64,000 bases of DNA from Lumbricus terrestris (Eukaryota > Annelida > Clitellata > Crassiclitellata > Lumbricidae), in contig OX457036.1 in the NCBI GenBank assembly GCA_949752735.1, forward strand, positions 17,896,933 through 17,960,932. The letters are read 5' to 3'. The notes below the pieces were generated by a model, which was not told the origin of the DNA, made no database searches, and saw only the letters and a list, made by a program, of their open reading frames with translations. The position numbers were made by a program, and so were the translations under genes. Shown here in pieces: positions 1-9,103 of this stretch (within the stretch, counting starts at the first letter, position 1; every line of letters starts with the position of its first letter).

Positions 1-66
1 AAAATATTAACCAAACTTCTTGAAGTTCAATGTTCATTAGTATACCACATTATCTCCCAGTTCCAT

Positions 67-490
67 CTTGCCCGAATCGAGTTAGGTATTAGCTCACAAC
101 AACCATGATTAGGCCTAGCAGAAATTCCCGAAAAAGTTCTGAATTCACGGTAGCATTTTATAAATAAGCTCAATGGCGAGAATCGCAGCAAATTCAAGAG
201 CCGAAAGTTGCCCGAAAATCTTGCCCGAATCGAGTTAGATATGAAATCACAACCATTGATAGTAGAAATTCCCGAAAAATTCTGAATTCACGGTAGCGTT
301 TTGTGAATAATGGCGAGAATAGAAACAATTTCAAGAGCCGAAATTTGCCCGAAAATCTTGCCCGAATCGAGTTAGATATTAGTTCACAACAACTATGGAT
401 GGCAGAAATTCCCGAAAAGTTCTGAATTCGCGGTAAATAATGGCTAGAGTCGCAGCAAATTCAAGAGCCGAAATTTGACCTAAATTTTAG
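67..490. repeat. Three-copy tandem repeat, unit about 137-153 bp
   Basis: Three diverged copies begin at about 67, 220 and 357. Each starts with CTTGCCCGAATCGAG and ends near a segment reading AAATTCAAGAGCCGAAA. Length differences come from small indels. No coding potential is visible. It looks like a short minisatellite of the host genome, upstream of the LINE relic. Confidence 0.8.
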
Positions 491-682
491 GACCTAAAAT
501 TGCGACTATTCGTGGCATTTGGAGAAATTCACAGCTTGCAAGCTAGGTGCAACAGCTAGAACACGGAATTCACTGCCTGAATGACATCGAAATTTCTACT
601 GATCATGAGGCAAAATAGACACATTGAACGTGCAGATCTTAGTCTGCTCTCTTAAAATTTACACTCTTTTCCTTTTTGACAA

Positions 683-1057
683 GTGTGCGGGATCAAGGTG
701 TTGCTCTTGATAGCTCACTTATATTACGTGAAGGATAATAGGCCTACCTTAACTGAGCACATTTACAAAAGCACACGTTCCTCTTATTTTCATTTAAGGT
801 GTCTCAGGATCATTCGCTGTTCTGTCTTCAGTCTTCACCCATTGGCTTCCTCTCCGTGCTCACATACAATCTAAATTCCTCACTCTGATCTTCAAGGCTC
901 AGCGGGGTTTTGCCCCAAATATCTGACCGACGTTAAACTAAGGCCTCACTCAGCTTCCTCCAACCGTCCACTTCGTTCAAACAACAGACTTGACCCTTGC
1001 TTCCGCCTTCTATATAGAACTGCAATGGCTCAGTCTTGATCATTTGCCTCAATTGGT
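683..1057 (+). mobile_element. LINE relic, left half, split by the Polinton
   Basis: Decayed 3' part of a CR1/jockey-like non-LTR retrotransposon. Fragments match the conserved C-terminal and 3' segments of the better copies at 21581-23335 and 37697-38256, for example the FHLRxLRxIRxSV-type stretch and the part encoding an HLHWLPL-like motif. Several internal pieces are deleted. The copy stops at the target duplication 1058-1063 and resumes at 18553 beyond the Polinton. The Polinton therefore landed in an already dead LINE. Confidence 0.7.
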
Positions 1058-1063
1058 CCTTCT
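1058..1063. repeat. Left 6-bp target-site duplication (CCTTCT)
   Basis: CCTTCT here is repeated exactly at 18547-18552 on the other side of the inverted repeats. Six-bp duplications are characteristic of Polinton/Maverick integration. Confidence 0.95.
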
Positions 1064-1368
1064 AGTAGTAGTAAAGTTAGGCTCCTGGAACATCGACCCA
1101 TAACCATGGTTCAAAAAATATGTTGACCCATAACCATGGTTCAAAAAATGTGTCGACCCATAACCATGGTTCAACTTTTTCCAACACACAAATTTATTTT
1201 TTTTCCTATTTTATAAAATAACCAAAAAAAATATTTTCTTGCGATCCGTCGTGCTTTCAACCCAAAACATGGTTCAACTTTTGCCAACCAACCCAAACCA
1301 CCCAGCCCACGCCTATGACTCATCGCGCCAGGAATTCACAGTAGTTTCGATGATGAGTCATAGGGTGG
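1064..1368 (+). repeat. Left terminal inverted repeat of the Polinton (305 bp)
   Basis: Matches the reverse complement of 18183-18546, from AGTAGTAGTAAAG at the outer end to AGTCATAGGGTGG at the inner end. It carries three copies of a roughly 30-bp subrepeat built around CCATAACCATGGTTCAA, while the right end carries five. This accounts for the 59-bp length difference. An AT-rich TTTTATAAAATA motif occurs within it. Confidence 0.95.
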
Positions 1369-1422
1369 GAATTTCCTATGGTTTCGATGAGTCACTTAAT
1401 CATAATATTTTTTTTTCTTGTG

Positions 1423-1437
1423 TATATAAAATAAATG
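1423..1437 (+). promoter_or_regulatory. TATA-like leader element before the polymerase gene
   Basis: TATATAAAATAAATG lies just inside the left inverted repeat. Its ATG is out of frame with the polymerase and opens only a 10-codon reading frame that ends within the polymerase gene. The polymerase ATG follows at 1445. The motif resembles the TATAAAATG start motif found before many genes of this element. Confidence 0.5.
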
Positions 1438-1444
1438 AAAAAAA

Positions 1445-4400
1445 ATGGAATATACAACTCGACTTAAAGACAAGATATCCCAATATAAAATGGACTACTC
1501 AACGAAAACTGTTAAACAATTGCGAGAAATTGCAAAACAGAGAGGTCAAAAAGGATACTCGAGACTACAAAAAGCAGATCTTGCAGCGTTCATATCGCAT
1601 GGAGATCTGCTAGGCGCTCGACCTCCACACACCAAGGTTCCAGCGCGTACTCCGGGTACTATACGAGAATTGCGAGAAATTGCGAAACAGAGAGGCACAC
1701 GAGGATACTCAAGTTTAGGAAAAGAGGAACTTACGGCATTCGTGTCTACTATTTGGAAATTTGTGGGGAAAAATACCTCTTTTTCGGTTTGGTTGACTAG
1801 TGAGATTAGTCAGTTACCCCCTCAAATAAAATCACCCATTCATAGGTTCAAACTTCGAGAGATTGCGACGGCCATCAAAGGGTTTACAAAAAGATACACA
1901 ATCGAAGGAACCAGTGGTATCGATGCCACATCTTTTCTCAAGGCTGTAAGACCGCGGGTAGTTGGGATGCTAGCGAAAAATCGAGGGGTAAAAGTTCAAC
2001 TCAATCTCATGTGCGTAATGGAAAAAGTAGACATGAAATCCGGTGAAATAGCAACAGCCGAACCTAATTTTAAATCAAAGACTGATATTATTTTAGAAGC
2101 AACCGATGTGAAGGAAATATATACCAACGCAGTGGATAAAATTAAGGAGAGCATGGCAAGTTTTCAGATGCGGGGTAGTAATTGGCGATTCAGTGCTGTT
2201 TTGAAGTTGGATATCGATACAGTGAAATATGAGCCATTGAAAGGCAGATCATATATTCCGCTTCCTGAGTATTTAGCTCATAAAAAGGCCATTGTCAACA
2301 TGAAAAACGAAGACGACGACGAATGTTTCAAATGGTCGATTACCAGAGCGCTAAATCCGACTGACAACAACCCGCAAAGAATCACGAAAGAACTGATAGA
2401 ACAATCTGAGAAACTCGATTGGAGTGGTATTGAATTCCCGGTTGCTGTCAATGCTAATATTATACAAAAGTTTGAGCGAAACAATAACATTAGCGTCAGT
2501 GTATTCGGTTATGAGGGGGAAGTATACCCGTTACATATATCGGCGCATGAAAGCGATACCCGCGTAGATCTATTAATCATTTCCGAGGAAGAAAAGAAGC
2601 ATTATTGTTGGATCAAGAACTTTAATAAGTTGTTAGCGCATCGAACAGAAAAATCCCATAATTCAATGCACTATTGCAGAAGATGTTTAATCGGCTACAG
2701 AACGATAGAATCGCTTAATAAACACAGCGAGTACTGTTCACAGCAGGACGCTCAACGAATAGAACTGCCTCCACCAGGAACTATGCTAAGTTTTGATCAT
2801 CATTTTAAATCGATGGAAGTACCTTTCGTCATCTATGCGGATTTCGAGTCTTTCATCAAACCGATTGATACCTGTCAGCCCGATCCTAACACTTCTTACA
2901 CTAATAAATATCAGAAACATACACCTAGCTCGTTTTGCTACTACGTAAAATGTTTCGACGACAGCGTTTATTCTCAAGATCCGGTGACATATACGGCAGA
3001 AAACGAAGACGACGATGTTGCTCAGAAATTCGTAGATTCTCTTGTAGAAAATATAAAACGAATATATAATCAGTTTAAATTTCCAAAGACGATGATATTC
3101 GGTAAAACTGAGAAGAAATGTTACGAAGAAGCCGTCAACTGCCATATCTGTGGAAAAGCGCTACAAAACGATGATCCTAACAATATCCGAGTCAGAGATC
3201 ATTGTCATCTGACTGGCAAATTCCGGGGCGCCGCTCATACCATTTGTAACCTAAAATATAAAGTCCCCAAGTTTTTCCCCGTAGTATTACATAATCTAAC
3301 TGGATACGATAGCCATCTTTTCGTGAAGAAATTACGAGGTGTTGATAATGAAAAGATTAGTTGCATTCCCTGCAACGAAGAGAAGTATATATCGTTTAAC
3401 CGAGAGATCATAGTCGGTAAGTTTATTAACAAAGAAGGGAAAGAGAAAGAGGTCAAGCGCGAATTACGTTTCATAGACAGTTTTAGATTCATGCCTGCGA
3501 GTCTCGACGCGTTATCGAAGAACCTAAGAAAAGATCAGTGCAAAATTATAAGCAAGTACTATTCCGGTAACAAGCTTGATCTCTTGCTTAGAAAAGGCGT
3601 TTACCCATACGATTATGTCGACGGTGTTGAAAGATTAAACGAAACCGAATTACCCCCGAAGCATAACTTCTATTCAAAACTAAATGATTCAGGGATCAGC
3701 GATGAAGATTACGAACACGCGAGAACGGTGTGGAACGAGTTTGGCTGTAAAACGCTACGAGATTATCACAACTTGTATAATATTTCAGATGTTCTATTGC
3801 TGGCCGATGTTTTCGAAAACTTTAGGGGCGTGTGCAACGAACATTATAAGCTCGACCCCGCATGGTATTTTACTTCCCCCGGACTTGCATGGGATGCGGC
3901 GCTAAAGTTGACGGGTGTACAGTTGGAGTTATTGAGCGACTATGATATGTTACTGATGATAAAGCAGGGAATAAGAGGAGGTGTCAGCACGATTTCGAAT
4001 CGATACGCGAAAGCGAACAACAAGTACATACAAGCATTTGATGTTAGCAAGCCTTCGTCGTTCATATCTTACTTGGACGCGAACAACTTGTACGGATGGG
4101 CAATGTACAAGCTGCTACCAACTCACGGATTCAAATGGATGACTGATAACGAGTTGAGCGATTGGAAAAGCATTACCTCGGTAGACGGGGTGGGGTGTAT
4201 ACTAGAAGTCGACTTGGAATATCCAGAAGAATTACACGACCTGCATAACGATTATCCACTAGCTCCTGAGAGTGTAAAACCGCCAGGCTCAGATGTAGCG
4301 AAACTAATTCCAAATTTGAATGATAAGAAAAAGTATGTAGTTCATTACGGTAATTTAAAATTGTACGAAAGTCTCGGTTTGAAAATAGTTAAAATTCACC

Positions 4401-5257
4401 GAGGGTTAATATTCGAAGAAAGCGCGTGGTTGAAAAAATATATCGAGTTGAATACAGAACTGAGAACGAAAGCTACTAACGATTTCGAGAAGGACTTTTT
4501 CAAGCTGATGAATAATAGCGTGTTTGGTAAGACAATGGAAGCTATCGAGAATCGAGTCGACATACGATTGGTGGCTGATGAAAAGGAAGCTATAAAACTC
4601 GCGGCGAAAACTAATTACGATAGTCGGACTATTTTTGACGAAAACCTAATCGCTGTTCACATGAAGAAGACCAAGCTGTTCTATAACAAGCCGATATATC
4701 TGGGTATGTGCATCCTAGATTTGAGTAAGACTTTAATGTATTCTTTTCATTATAATTACATCAAGGATAAGTATGGGGATAGGGCTAAGCTATTATTCAC
4801 CGATACAGACTCGTTGGCGTATGAAATAAGAACCGATGACTTCTTTGCCGATATAGCCCTCGATGTTAGAAATATGTTTGATACAAGCGATTATCCAAAG
4901 GACCACCCCTCAGGTATAGAAACCGGAGTGAATAAAAAAGTCATCGGTATGTTTAAGGACGAAGCCGCGGGTAAACAGATCGAAGAATTTGTGGGACTTA
5001 GATCCAAGTTGTATTCGTATAAGATGGCTGGGGTGGACCATAAAAAATGCAAGGGCGTTAAGAAGAATGTTGTCAAAAAATCTATTACTCATGAAGACTA
5101 CAAGGACTGCCTGTTTACGAGGAAAGAACAGTCGAGAAAAATGAATGTAATCAGATCCCATCATCATGATATCTATACAGAAGAGGTAAACAAAGTCGCG
5201 CTGTCCGCCAACGATGACAAGCGGGTAGGGGAGAGTTGCCATGAATGGACCACCTAA
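1445..5257 (+). CDS. polB: Protein-primed family B DNA polymerase, 3' end replaced by an inserted transposon
   Basis: Replicates the element from protein-primed ends. Two SAP/Rho-N-like repeats (residues about 23-50 and 74-101, both containing LREIAKQRG) open the protein. A C2H2-like cysteine/histidine cluster lies at 410-431. Exonuclease motifs are Exo I ADFES (D466, E468), Exo II NLTGYD (617-622) and Exo III YNISD (778-782). Between Exo I and II sits an HNH/endonuclease-VII-like zinc motif (C566, C569, DHCH 585-588, C601). Polymerase motifs are DANNLYG (A, 878-884), NNSVFGK (B, 1023-1029) and TDTDS (C, 1119-1123). Codons 1-1261 are native. From base 5228 the frame runs into a transposon and stops after 9 foreign codons. 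The displaced native tail is at 6551-6610. All catalytic motifs lie upstream of the break. Confidence 0.95.
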   Translation: MEYTTRLKDKISQYKMDYSTKTVKQLREIAKQRGQKGYSRLQKADLAAFISHGDLLGARPPHTKVPARTPGTIRELREIAKQRGTRGYSSLGKEELTAFVSTIWKFVGKNTSFSVWLTSEISQLPPQIKSPIHRFKLREIATAIKGFTKRYTIEGTSGIDATSFLKAVRPRVVGMLAKNRGVKVQLNLMCVMEKVDMKSGEIATAEPNFKSKTDIILEATDVKEIYTNAVDKIKESMASFQMRGSNWRFSAVLKLDIDTVKYEPLKGRSYIPLPEYLAHKKAIVNMKNEDDDECFKWSITRALNPTDNNPQRITKELIEQSEKLDWSGIEFPVAVNANIIQKFERNNNISVSVFGYEGEVYPLHISAHESDTRVDLLIISEEEKKHYCWIKNFNKLLAHRTEKSHNSMHYCRRCLIGYRTIESLNKHSEYCSQQDAQRIELPPPGTMLSFDHHFKSMEVPFVIYADFESFIKPIDTCQPDPNTSYTNKYQKHTPSSFCYYVKCFDDSVYSQDPVTYTAENEDDDVAQKFVDSLVENIKRIYNQFKFPKTMIFGKTEKKCYEEAVNCHICGKALQNDDPNNIRVRDHCHLTGKFRGAAHTICNLKYKVPKFFPVVLHNLTGYDSHLFVKKLRGVDNEKISCIPCNEEKYISFNREIIVGKFINKEGKEKEVKRELRFIDSFRFMPASLDALSKNLRKDQCKIISKYYSGNKLDLLLRKGVYPYDYVDGVERLNETELPPKHNFYSKLNDSGISDEDYEHARTVWNEFGCKTLRDYHNLYNISDVLLLADVFENFRGVCNEHYKLDPAWYFTSPGLAWDAALKLTGVQLELLSDYDMLLMIKQGIRGGVSTISNRYAKANNKYIQAFDVSKPSSFISYLDANNLYGWAMYKLLPTHGFKWMTDNELSDWKSITSVDGVGCILEVDLEYPEELHDLHNDYPLAPESVKPPGSDVAKLIPNLNDKKKYVVHYGNLKLYESLGLKIVKIHRGLIFEESAWLKKYIELNTELRTKATNDFEKDFFKLMNNSVFGKTMEAIENRVDIRLVADEKEAIKLAAKTNYDSRTIFDENLIAVHMKKTKLFYNKPIYLGMCILDLSKTLMYSFHYNYIKDKYGDRAKLLFTDTDSLAYEIRTDDFFADIALDVRNMFDTSDYPKDHPSGIETGVNKKVIGMFKDEAAGKQIEEFVGLRSKLYSYKMAGVDHKKCKGVKKNVVKKSITHEDYKDCLFTRKEQSRKMNVIRSHHHDIYTEEVNKVALSANDDKRVGESCHEWTT

Positions 5258-6548
5258 GGTAAACTTAGGTATGCTGCATAAATGCTACTGAATTTCCAAA
5301 AGGAAAGTACGCCATATGCTTGGTTGATTGTTCATCTATGTTATTAATAAACAAAAGACAAAAAATATTCTTGGATTTATGAGAAATAAATAAACAAATA
5401 GGTACCCCTAAAAGGTCCAATCAAGGCAACCTGTTTCCTTGAATGGACCGCATGGTGTCCTTGACTGGACCATTTGCCCTGAATGGGATACAATATTTTA
5501 AAGACGTTTTTAACAGGTAATTTTACCCAAAAAGCAAGGGAAACGTTTTAAAACACTTAGTGTCTAACCATACAGTTAAAAATATCAATGCACAATTGCA
5601 GTAGCTGAAATCAACTTAATATATGACTGGCATAACCTCTGCCTGCAGACCAATTAGGAGTACTTAGCCATAATAACCAGCGCAGGTCTACATATTATAG
5701 ACTATATAGGCCTTTATATAGTGATATAATATGGCCTAGCTAATACTGTGAATAAATTATTGTGAAGTATTACATTAGTACTCAGTTAAATCTATTTTAG
5801 TATATCTAATACAAGAAGAATTGCGCGCAGTTCGCACAGAGGAACATTATCTTCATCTATAATAGCAGTGTATTGCTTCAGAGCAACTGTTATGAAACTA
5901 TTAAGCCTACAACTGACATTTGTTGCATATTTTGAAATTATTCGTTCTATGCTTGTCAGAAGCATCGCCAAATCCCATGCCACACTGTCGACTGTTGTTC
6001 CATAAAACTTATGCCAAAAGAGGGTATTGTAATTGGTTAAAGAATCACAGCAGGACATTGCAAGTACCGGTATCCTTAAATGGACCGTACCCAATAACAT
6101 TGCAAGTACTGGTGTCCTTAAATGGACCGCGCCCAAATTATCGGTCCAATTAAGGAGACTTAATGTGGTCCATTTCAGGCAACACGGACTATTTCTACTC
6201 ACACTGTCATAGTTTAACAGGTGTCAGCCTCAGCGCTAAATCGAGTATTGTTGCTTAAACATGAAACCTGGCTATGATTAAAACAAACGTGACTGCAATT
6301 TTGAAAGCTTGCCTAAATTGCCTACACTCATTGTCAGGTAGGGCAAAAATTAGATCAAAACTACGTGAAATATAGTTTTTACCACAACTAAATAAATGTT
6401 TAGAATTCCGTAAAACTGATTGCGGCGGTACGATCAATATTCAATCGCGCAAGAATACAACATTTGAAAACGAAGCAAAAAATGCGTCTAGGGTGTTAAA
6501 TGGCTGCGGTCCAATTAAGGCAACGGTCCATTCTAGGCAACTCTCCCC
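5228..6548. mobile_element. Non-autonomous TA-flanked DNA transposon inserted in the polymerase gene (1,321 bp)
   Basis: The ends are inverted repeats beginning GGGGAGAGTTGCC at 5228 and, on the other strand, at 6548. They are flanked by TA at 5226-5227 and 6549-6550, as expected for Tc1/mariner-like or other TA-targeting elements. Inside are several copies of a motif like CCTTNAATGGACC in both orientations (about 5410-5490 and 6060-6185), resembling subterminal transposase-binding repeats. No transposase is recognisable. Its length plus one duplicated TA is 1,323 bp, a multiple of three, so the flanking polymerase frames remain in register. Confidence 0.88.
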
Positions 6549-6550
6549 TA

Positions 6551-6610
6551 ATAATGAACGATGGGATTCATACCTTGGCCTATGGGCACTACACGCTGAA
6601 AACTAAATAA
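6551..6610 (+). pseudogene. polB: Displaced C-terminal tail of the DNA polymerase
   Basis: Twenty codons including the stop (TAA 6608-6610), in the same frame as the polymerase once the inserted element and one TA are disregarded. The piece contains GIHTLAYGHY, the kind of C-terminal signature seen in Polinton polymerases. It has no useful start of its own and is cut off from the main frame by the transposon at 5228-6548. Confidence 0.85.
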
Positions 6611-6632
6611 AGAATAATTTCACTAATATAAA

Positions 6633-7244
6633 ATGGAAGTTTCAAAAGTGTGTTCCAAATGCAAAATTGAAAAAAGTTTGGACAAATTTCATAAAGATAA
6701 ATCAAAAAGGAACGGAAGTTATTCGAGCTGCAAAACGTGTCATAATACCAAAGCAAAGGAACGTGCACATAAATATGCAATGCTAGAGAACAGAGAAACA
6801 AAGGATAGAAAAGTGTGCAGCCGGTGCAAAATAGAGAAGAACATATCGGAATACGATAAAAATCGATTCCAAAAAGATGGACATGCTAATGAATGCAAAA
6901 ATTGTAGGCATAAATATTATCTTGCCCGCGTGGAAGCTCAAAAAATGGAAATCCCAATATGTCTCAAAAGTAAAATCGGCATCGGTCTTAAAACATTTAC
7001 GAAATGGATTGAATATCAGTTTGAGGAGGGTATGAGTATGGACAATTACGGCTCGGTATGGCATCTCGATTTTGTTTTACCAATATCATCGTTCGATGAA
7101 AAAGAACTTCATAAAGCTGTGAATTGGCTGAATATACGCCCGGTGCTATTGGAAAAAAATATGCAAAAAGCGAACAAAATAGAGCAGAGGGAAAAAGCGT
7201 ATTATTTTATAAAACATTTAAACGAAATTAAAAATGAGTTTTGA
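6633..7244 (+). CDS. Zinc-ribbon HNH-endonuclease-like protein (203 aa)
   Basis: Two tandem CxxC...CxxC zinc-ribbon units (C7, C10, C33, C36 and C62, C65, C88, C91) resemble the N-terminal modules of phage and algal-virus HNH proteins. The C-terminal part has an HNH-like layout: WHLDFVLPISSF (143-154), NIRP (167-170) and NMQKANK (176-182). The usual DH pair is DF here (D146-F147), so catalytic activity is doubtful. The start is supported by TATAAAATG at 6627-6635. The end overlaps the protease start by 11 bases. Role inferred: DNA binding or processing during element replication. Confidence 0.75.
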   Translation: MEVSKVCSKCKIEKSLDKFHKDKSKRNGSYSSCKTCHNTKAKERAHKYAMLENRETKDRKVCSRCKIEKNISEYDKNRFQKDGHANECKNCRHKYYLARVEAQKMEIPICLKSKIGIGLKTFTKWIEYQFEEGMSMDNYGSVWHLDFVLPISSFDEKELHKAVNWLNIRPVLLEKNMQKANKIEQREKAYYFIKHLNEIKNEF

Positions 7245-7668
7245 GACATACAAAGATATCAGCGTTGAAGGTGCCATACTGCCTAACATTCCTCTTTCCA
7301 ATATACAGTTGATTGACGCCGTGAAGAAACTGAATATCCCGAATTTTAGAGGCGTGTTTCTTCGAGACGAACTACCGATGAAACCTAGACGGAATGAATG
7401 CGGGATACTAAACTTGGACGATTCTAATGGGAACGGGACCCACTGGTGCTCATTTTTAAAGAACGGCAAGGTTAAAATATATTTCGATAGTTACGGTCTC
7501 CCACCCCCTCTGGAATTGATAAAGTATTTACACAGTCCCGTCTACTACAATAGTGAACGAATTCAACCGGATAATGAAGTGTTTTGTGGTCATCTATGTT
7601 TGTATGTTTTGAAAAAGACGATGACTGATGGCTGTAAATTTCAAAATGTTATCAATAGTTTGTATTAA
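7234..7668 (+). CDS. PRO: Adenain-like cysteine protease (144 aa)
   Basis: Maturation protease of the adenovirus endopeptidase/ULP1 fold, a Polinton hallmark. The catalytic histidine is H70 in GTHWCSF, the acidic residue D85 in YFDSYG, the oxyanion glutamine probably Q111 and the nucleophile C118 in FCGHLC. It is shorter than adenovirus protease (about 200 aa), as in other Polintons. It presumably cleaves virion precursors at adenain-type sites, several of which occur in the proteins encoded at 10838-11269 and 14454-15065. It overlaps the end of the HNH gene. Confidence 0.9.
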   Translation: MSFETYKDISVEGAILPNIPLSNIQLIDAVKKLNIPNFRGVFLRDELPMKPRRNECGILNLDDSNGNGTHWCSFLKNGKVKIYFDSYGLPPPLELIKYLHSPVYYNSERIQPDNEVFCGHLCLYVLKKTMTDGCKFQNVINSLY

Positions 7669-7685
7669 TATTATCGCGTAATAAA

Positions 7686-8408
7686 ATGCCTGTAAACATA
7701 TTTGGACAAATGGTTAGCGAATCAGCGCCACGAGTAATATCGGGCGGCGTCACATTAACTCAAGCAAACAGTACTTTTCTAAGGGTAGATGGAGCAAACC
7801 CTGTTACTGGAGATCTAGATATGAATGGCCGCGTGATAAAAGGTCTACCAACAACGAATACTTCAGAAGCGGGAAAAGACGAGGCACTAAGTCGAGGACA
7901 GGTTATGGATTTAATAACGAATCACGATAATGTACCGACGAACGATAATCATTTGACAAATAAGAAATACGTCGATGCAACGGCTGAAAAATATGTCAAC
8001 ACGAAAGCAATCGGACCCCTGATTAGCATGCACACTTCAGCCACGCAAACCATAAGCGCCAAAACTCACACAAAAGTTTTTTTCCGTATAGAAAGATTCG
8101 ACAGAAAGATCGAGGCTATAATGGGGGCTGAGATCCACCCCGGTAAAGCTGGTTACTATATCGTTTCGACGCACATAGAATTTCGTACATACGGCGCTGG
8201 TACTTCGGGTTTCGTTTACCTGTATAAAAATAGAGGGGTGCATATGCAAATTGCGGGTGGAGAGAGTGGGTTAGATTCAACTATCAATGCAACAGGTAGT
8301 ACCATACTTTATCTAACCGATGCCGATAGCCTCGAGATAGGCGTTTTTTCAACTGCCGCTGTAGATATAGTAGCAAAAGACTTTTCCCTCGCATTCTTAC
8401 GAGAATAG
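7686..8408 (+). CDS. Fibre-like protein with C1q/TNF-like C-terminal head, copy 1 (240 aa)
   Basis: The N-terminal segment (about 1-50) has an anchoring-like MPVNIFGQM start and a phage-tail-fibre style stretch (FLRVDGANPVTGDLDMNG). A linker containing NKKYVD resembles trimeric phage fibre shafts. The C-terminal part (about 115-240) has the strand pattern of a C1q/TNF jelly roll: GYYIVSTHIEF, YLYKN, TILYLTDADSLEIGV and a final FSLAFLRE. Most likely a trimeric virion surface or attachment protein. The fold is inferred from pattern only. It is paralogous to the next gene. Confidence 0.65.
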   Translation: MPVNIFGQMVSESAPRVISGGVTLTQANSTFLRVDGANPVTGDLDMNGRVIKGLPTTNTSEAGKDEALSRGQVMDLITNHDNVPTNDNHLTNKKYVDATAEKYVNTKAIGPLISMHTSATQTISAKTHTKVFFRIERFDRKIEAIMGAEIHPGKAGYYIVSTHIEFRTYGAGTSGFVYLYKNRGVHMQIAGGESGLDSTINATGSTILYLTDADSLEIGVFSTAAVDIVAKDFSLAFLRE

Positions 8409-8438
8409 CGACTGGGGAAAAAATCTCAATTATATAAA

Positions 8439-9077
8439 ATGCCTGTTGATATTTTTGGACGAATGGATGGTGGATCAACGCCACGAGTAATAGCAGGGGG
8501 TATCACATTATCCCAAGTTAACAATACTTTTCTAAGGGTAGATGGAGCGAACGCTGCGACGGGAAATATCGACTTGGGTTCTAACAAGCTAATTAATGTA
8601 GCGGATCCTACCGATCTTCAAGACGTGGCCACTAAGAATTACGTCGATGGTAAACTTTCAGAGAATGTTTTGCCTTCATTTGGCCCGGCGTTTAGTGTTT
8701 ACGCCCTCGTTGCTCAGGCTATCCCAGCTAACGTTACAACGCAAGTAAAATTTCCGACAGTAAAATTCGATCCGGATAATTGTCTCGTCAATTCGAATCG
8801 TTTCTTTCCTCAGAAAGCCGGATGTTATATGGTTACGGCGTATGTGGAATTTCGTAACAATAGTGCTGGAATTTCCAGTAATGTTGGCTTGTACAAAAGT
8901 GGGGGATTGTACGCGTTGATTGCTGGTGGTGGAGGTACGGCTGCAGTGCGTAGAGGTGTAACGGGTACAACCCTAGTTCGATTAACTAATACCGATTATC
9001 TCGAGATATTTGTTACTTCGGCTGTTGATGAAAATATTATGGTTCGAGATTTTTCAGCAGCGTACTTACGACCCTAA
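8439..9077 (+). CDS. Fibre-like protein with C1q/TNF-like head, copy 2 (212 aa)
   Basis: Tandem paralogue of the preceding gene. It shares the MPVxIFGxM start, TFLRVDGAN, a KNYVDGKL linker, the C1q-like core (GCYMVTAYVEFRNN, NVGLYKSGG, TNTDYLEIFV) and the end DFSAAYLRP. The linker is about 28 residues shorter and the heads are well diverged, as expected if the two recognise different ligands. TATAAAATG (8433-8441) marks the start, 30 bases after the previous stop. Confidence 0.65.
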   Translation: MPVDIFGRMDGGSTPRVIAGGITLSQVNNTFLRVDGANAATGNIDLGSNKLINVADPTDLQDVATKNYVDGKLSENVLPSFGPAFSVYALVAQAIPANVTTQVKFPTVKFDPDNCLVNSNRFFPQKAGCYMVTAYVEFRNNSAGISSNVGLYKSGGLYALIAGGGGTAAVRRGVTGTTLVRLTNTDYLEIFVTSAVDENIMVRDFSAAYLRP

Positions 9078-9103
9078 ATTCGAAACCACATTTAGTTTTG
9101 AAT

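Noticed and set aside
1085..1190. Direct repeats in the inverted ends resembling a small CRISPR array
   Set aside because: Units are contiguous 30-bp tandem repeats without variable spacers, inside an animal transposon.
1239..1613. 124-aa open frame starting in the left inverted repeat
   Set aside because: It overlaps the polymerase gene in another frame, begins inside the repeat and has no family signature.
5792..6202. 136-aa minus-strand frame in the transposon inserted in the polymerase
   Set aside because: No transposase motif. It spans the internal GGTCCATTT-type repeats and appears to be chance.
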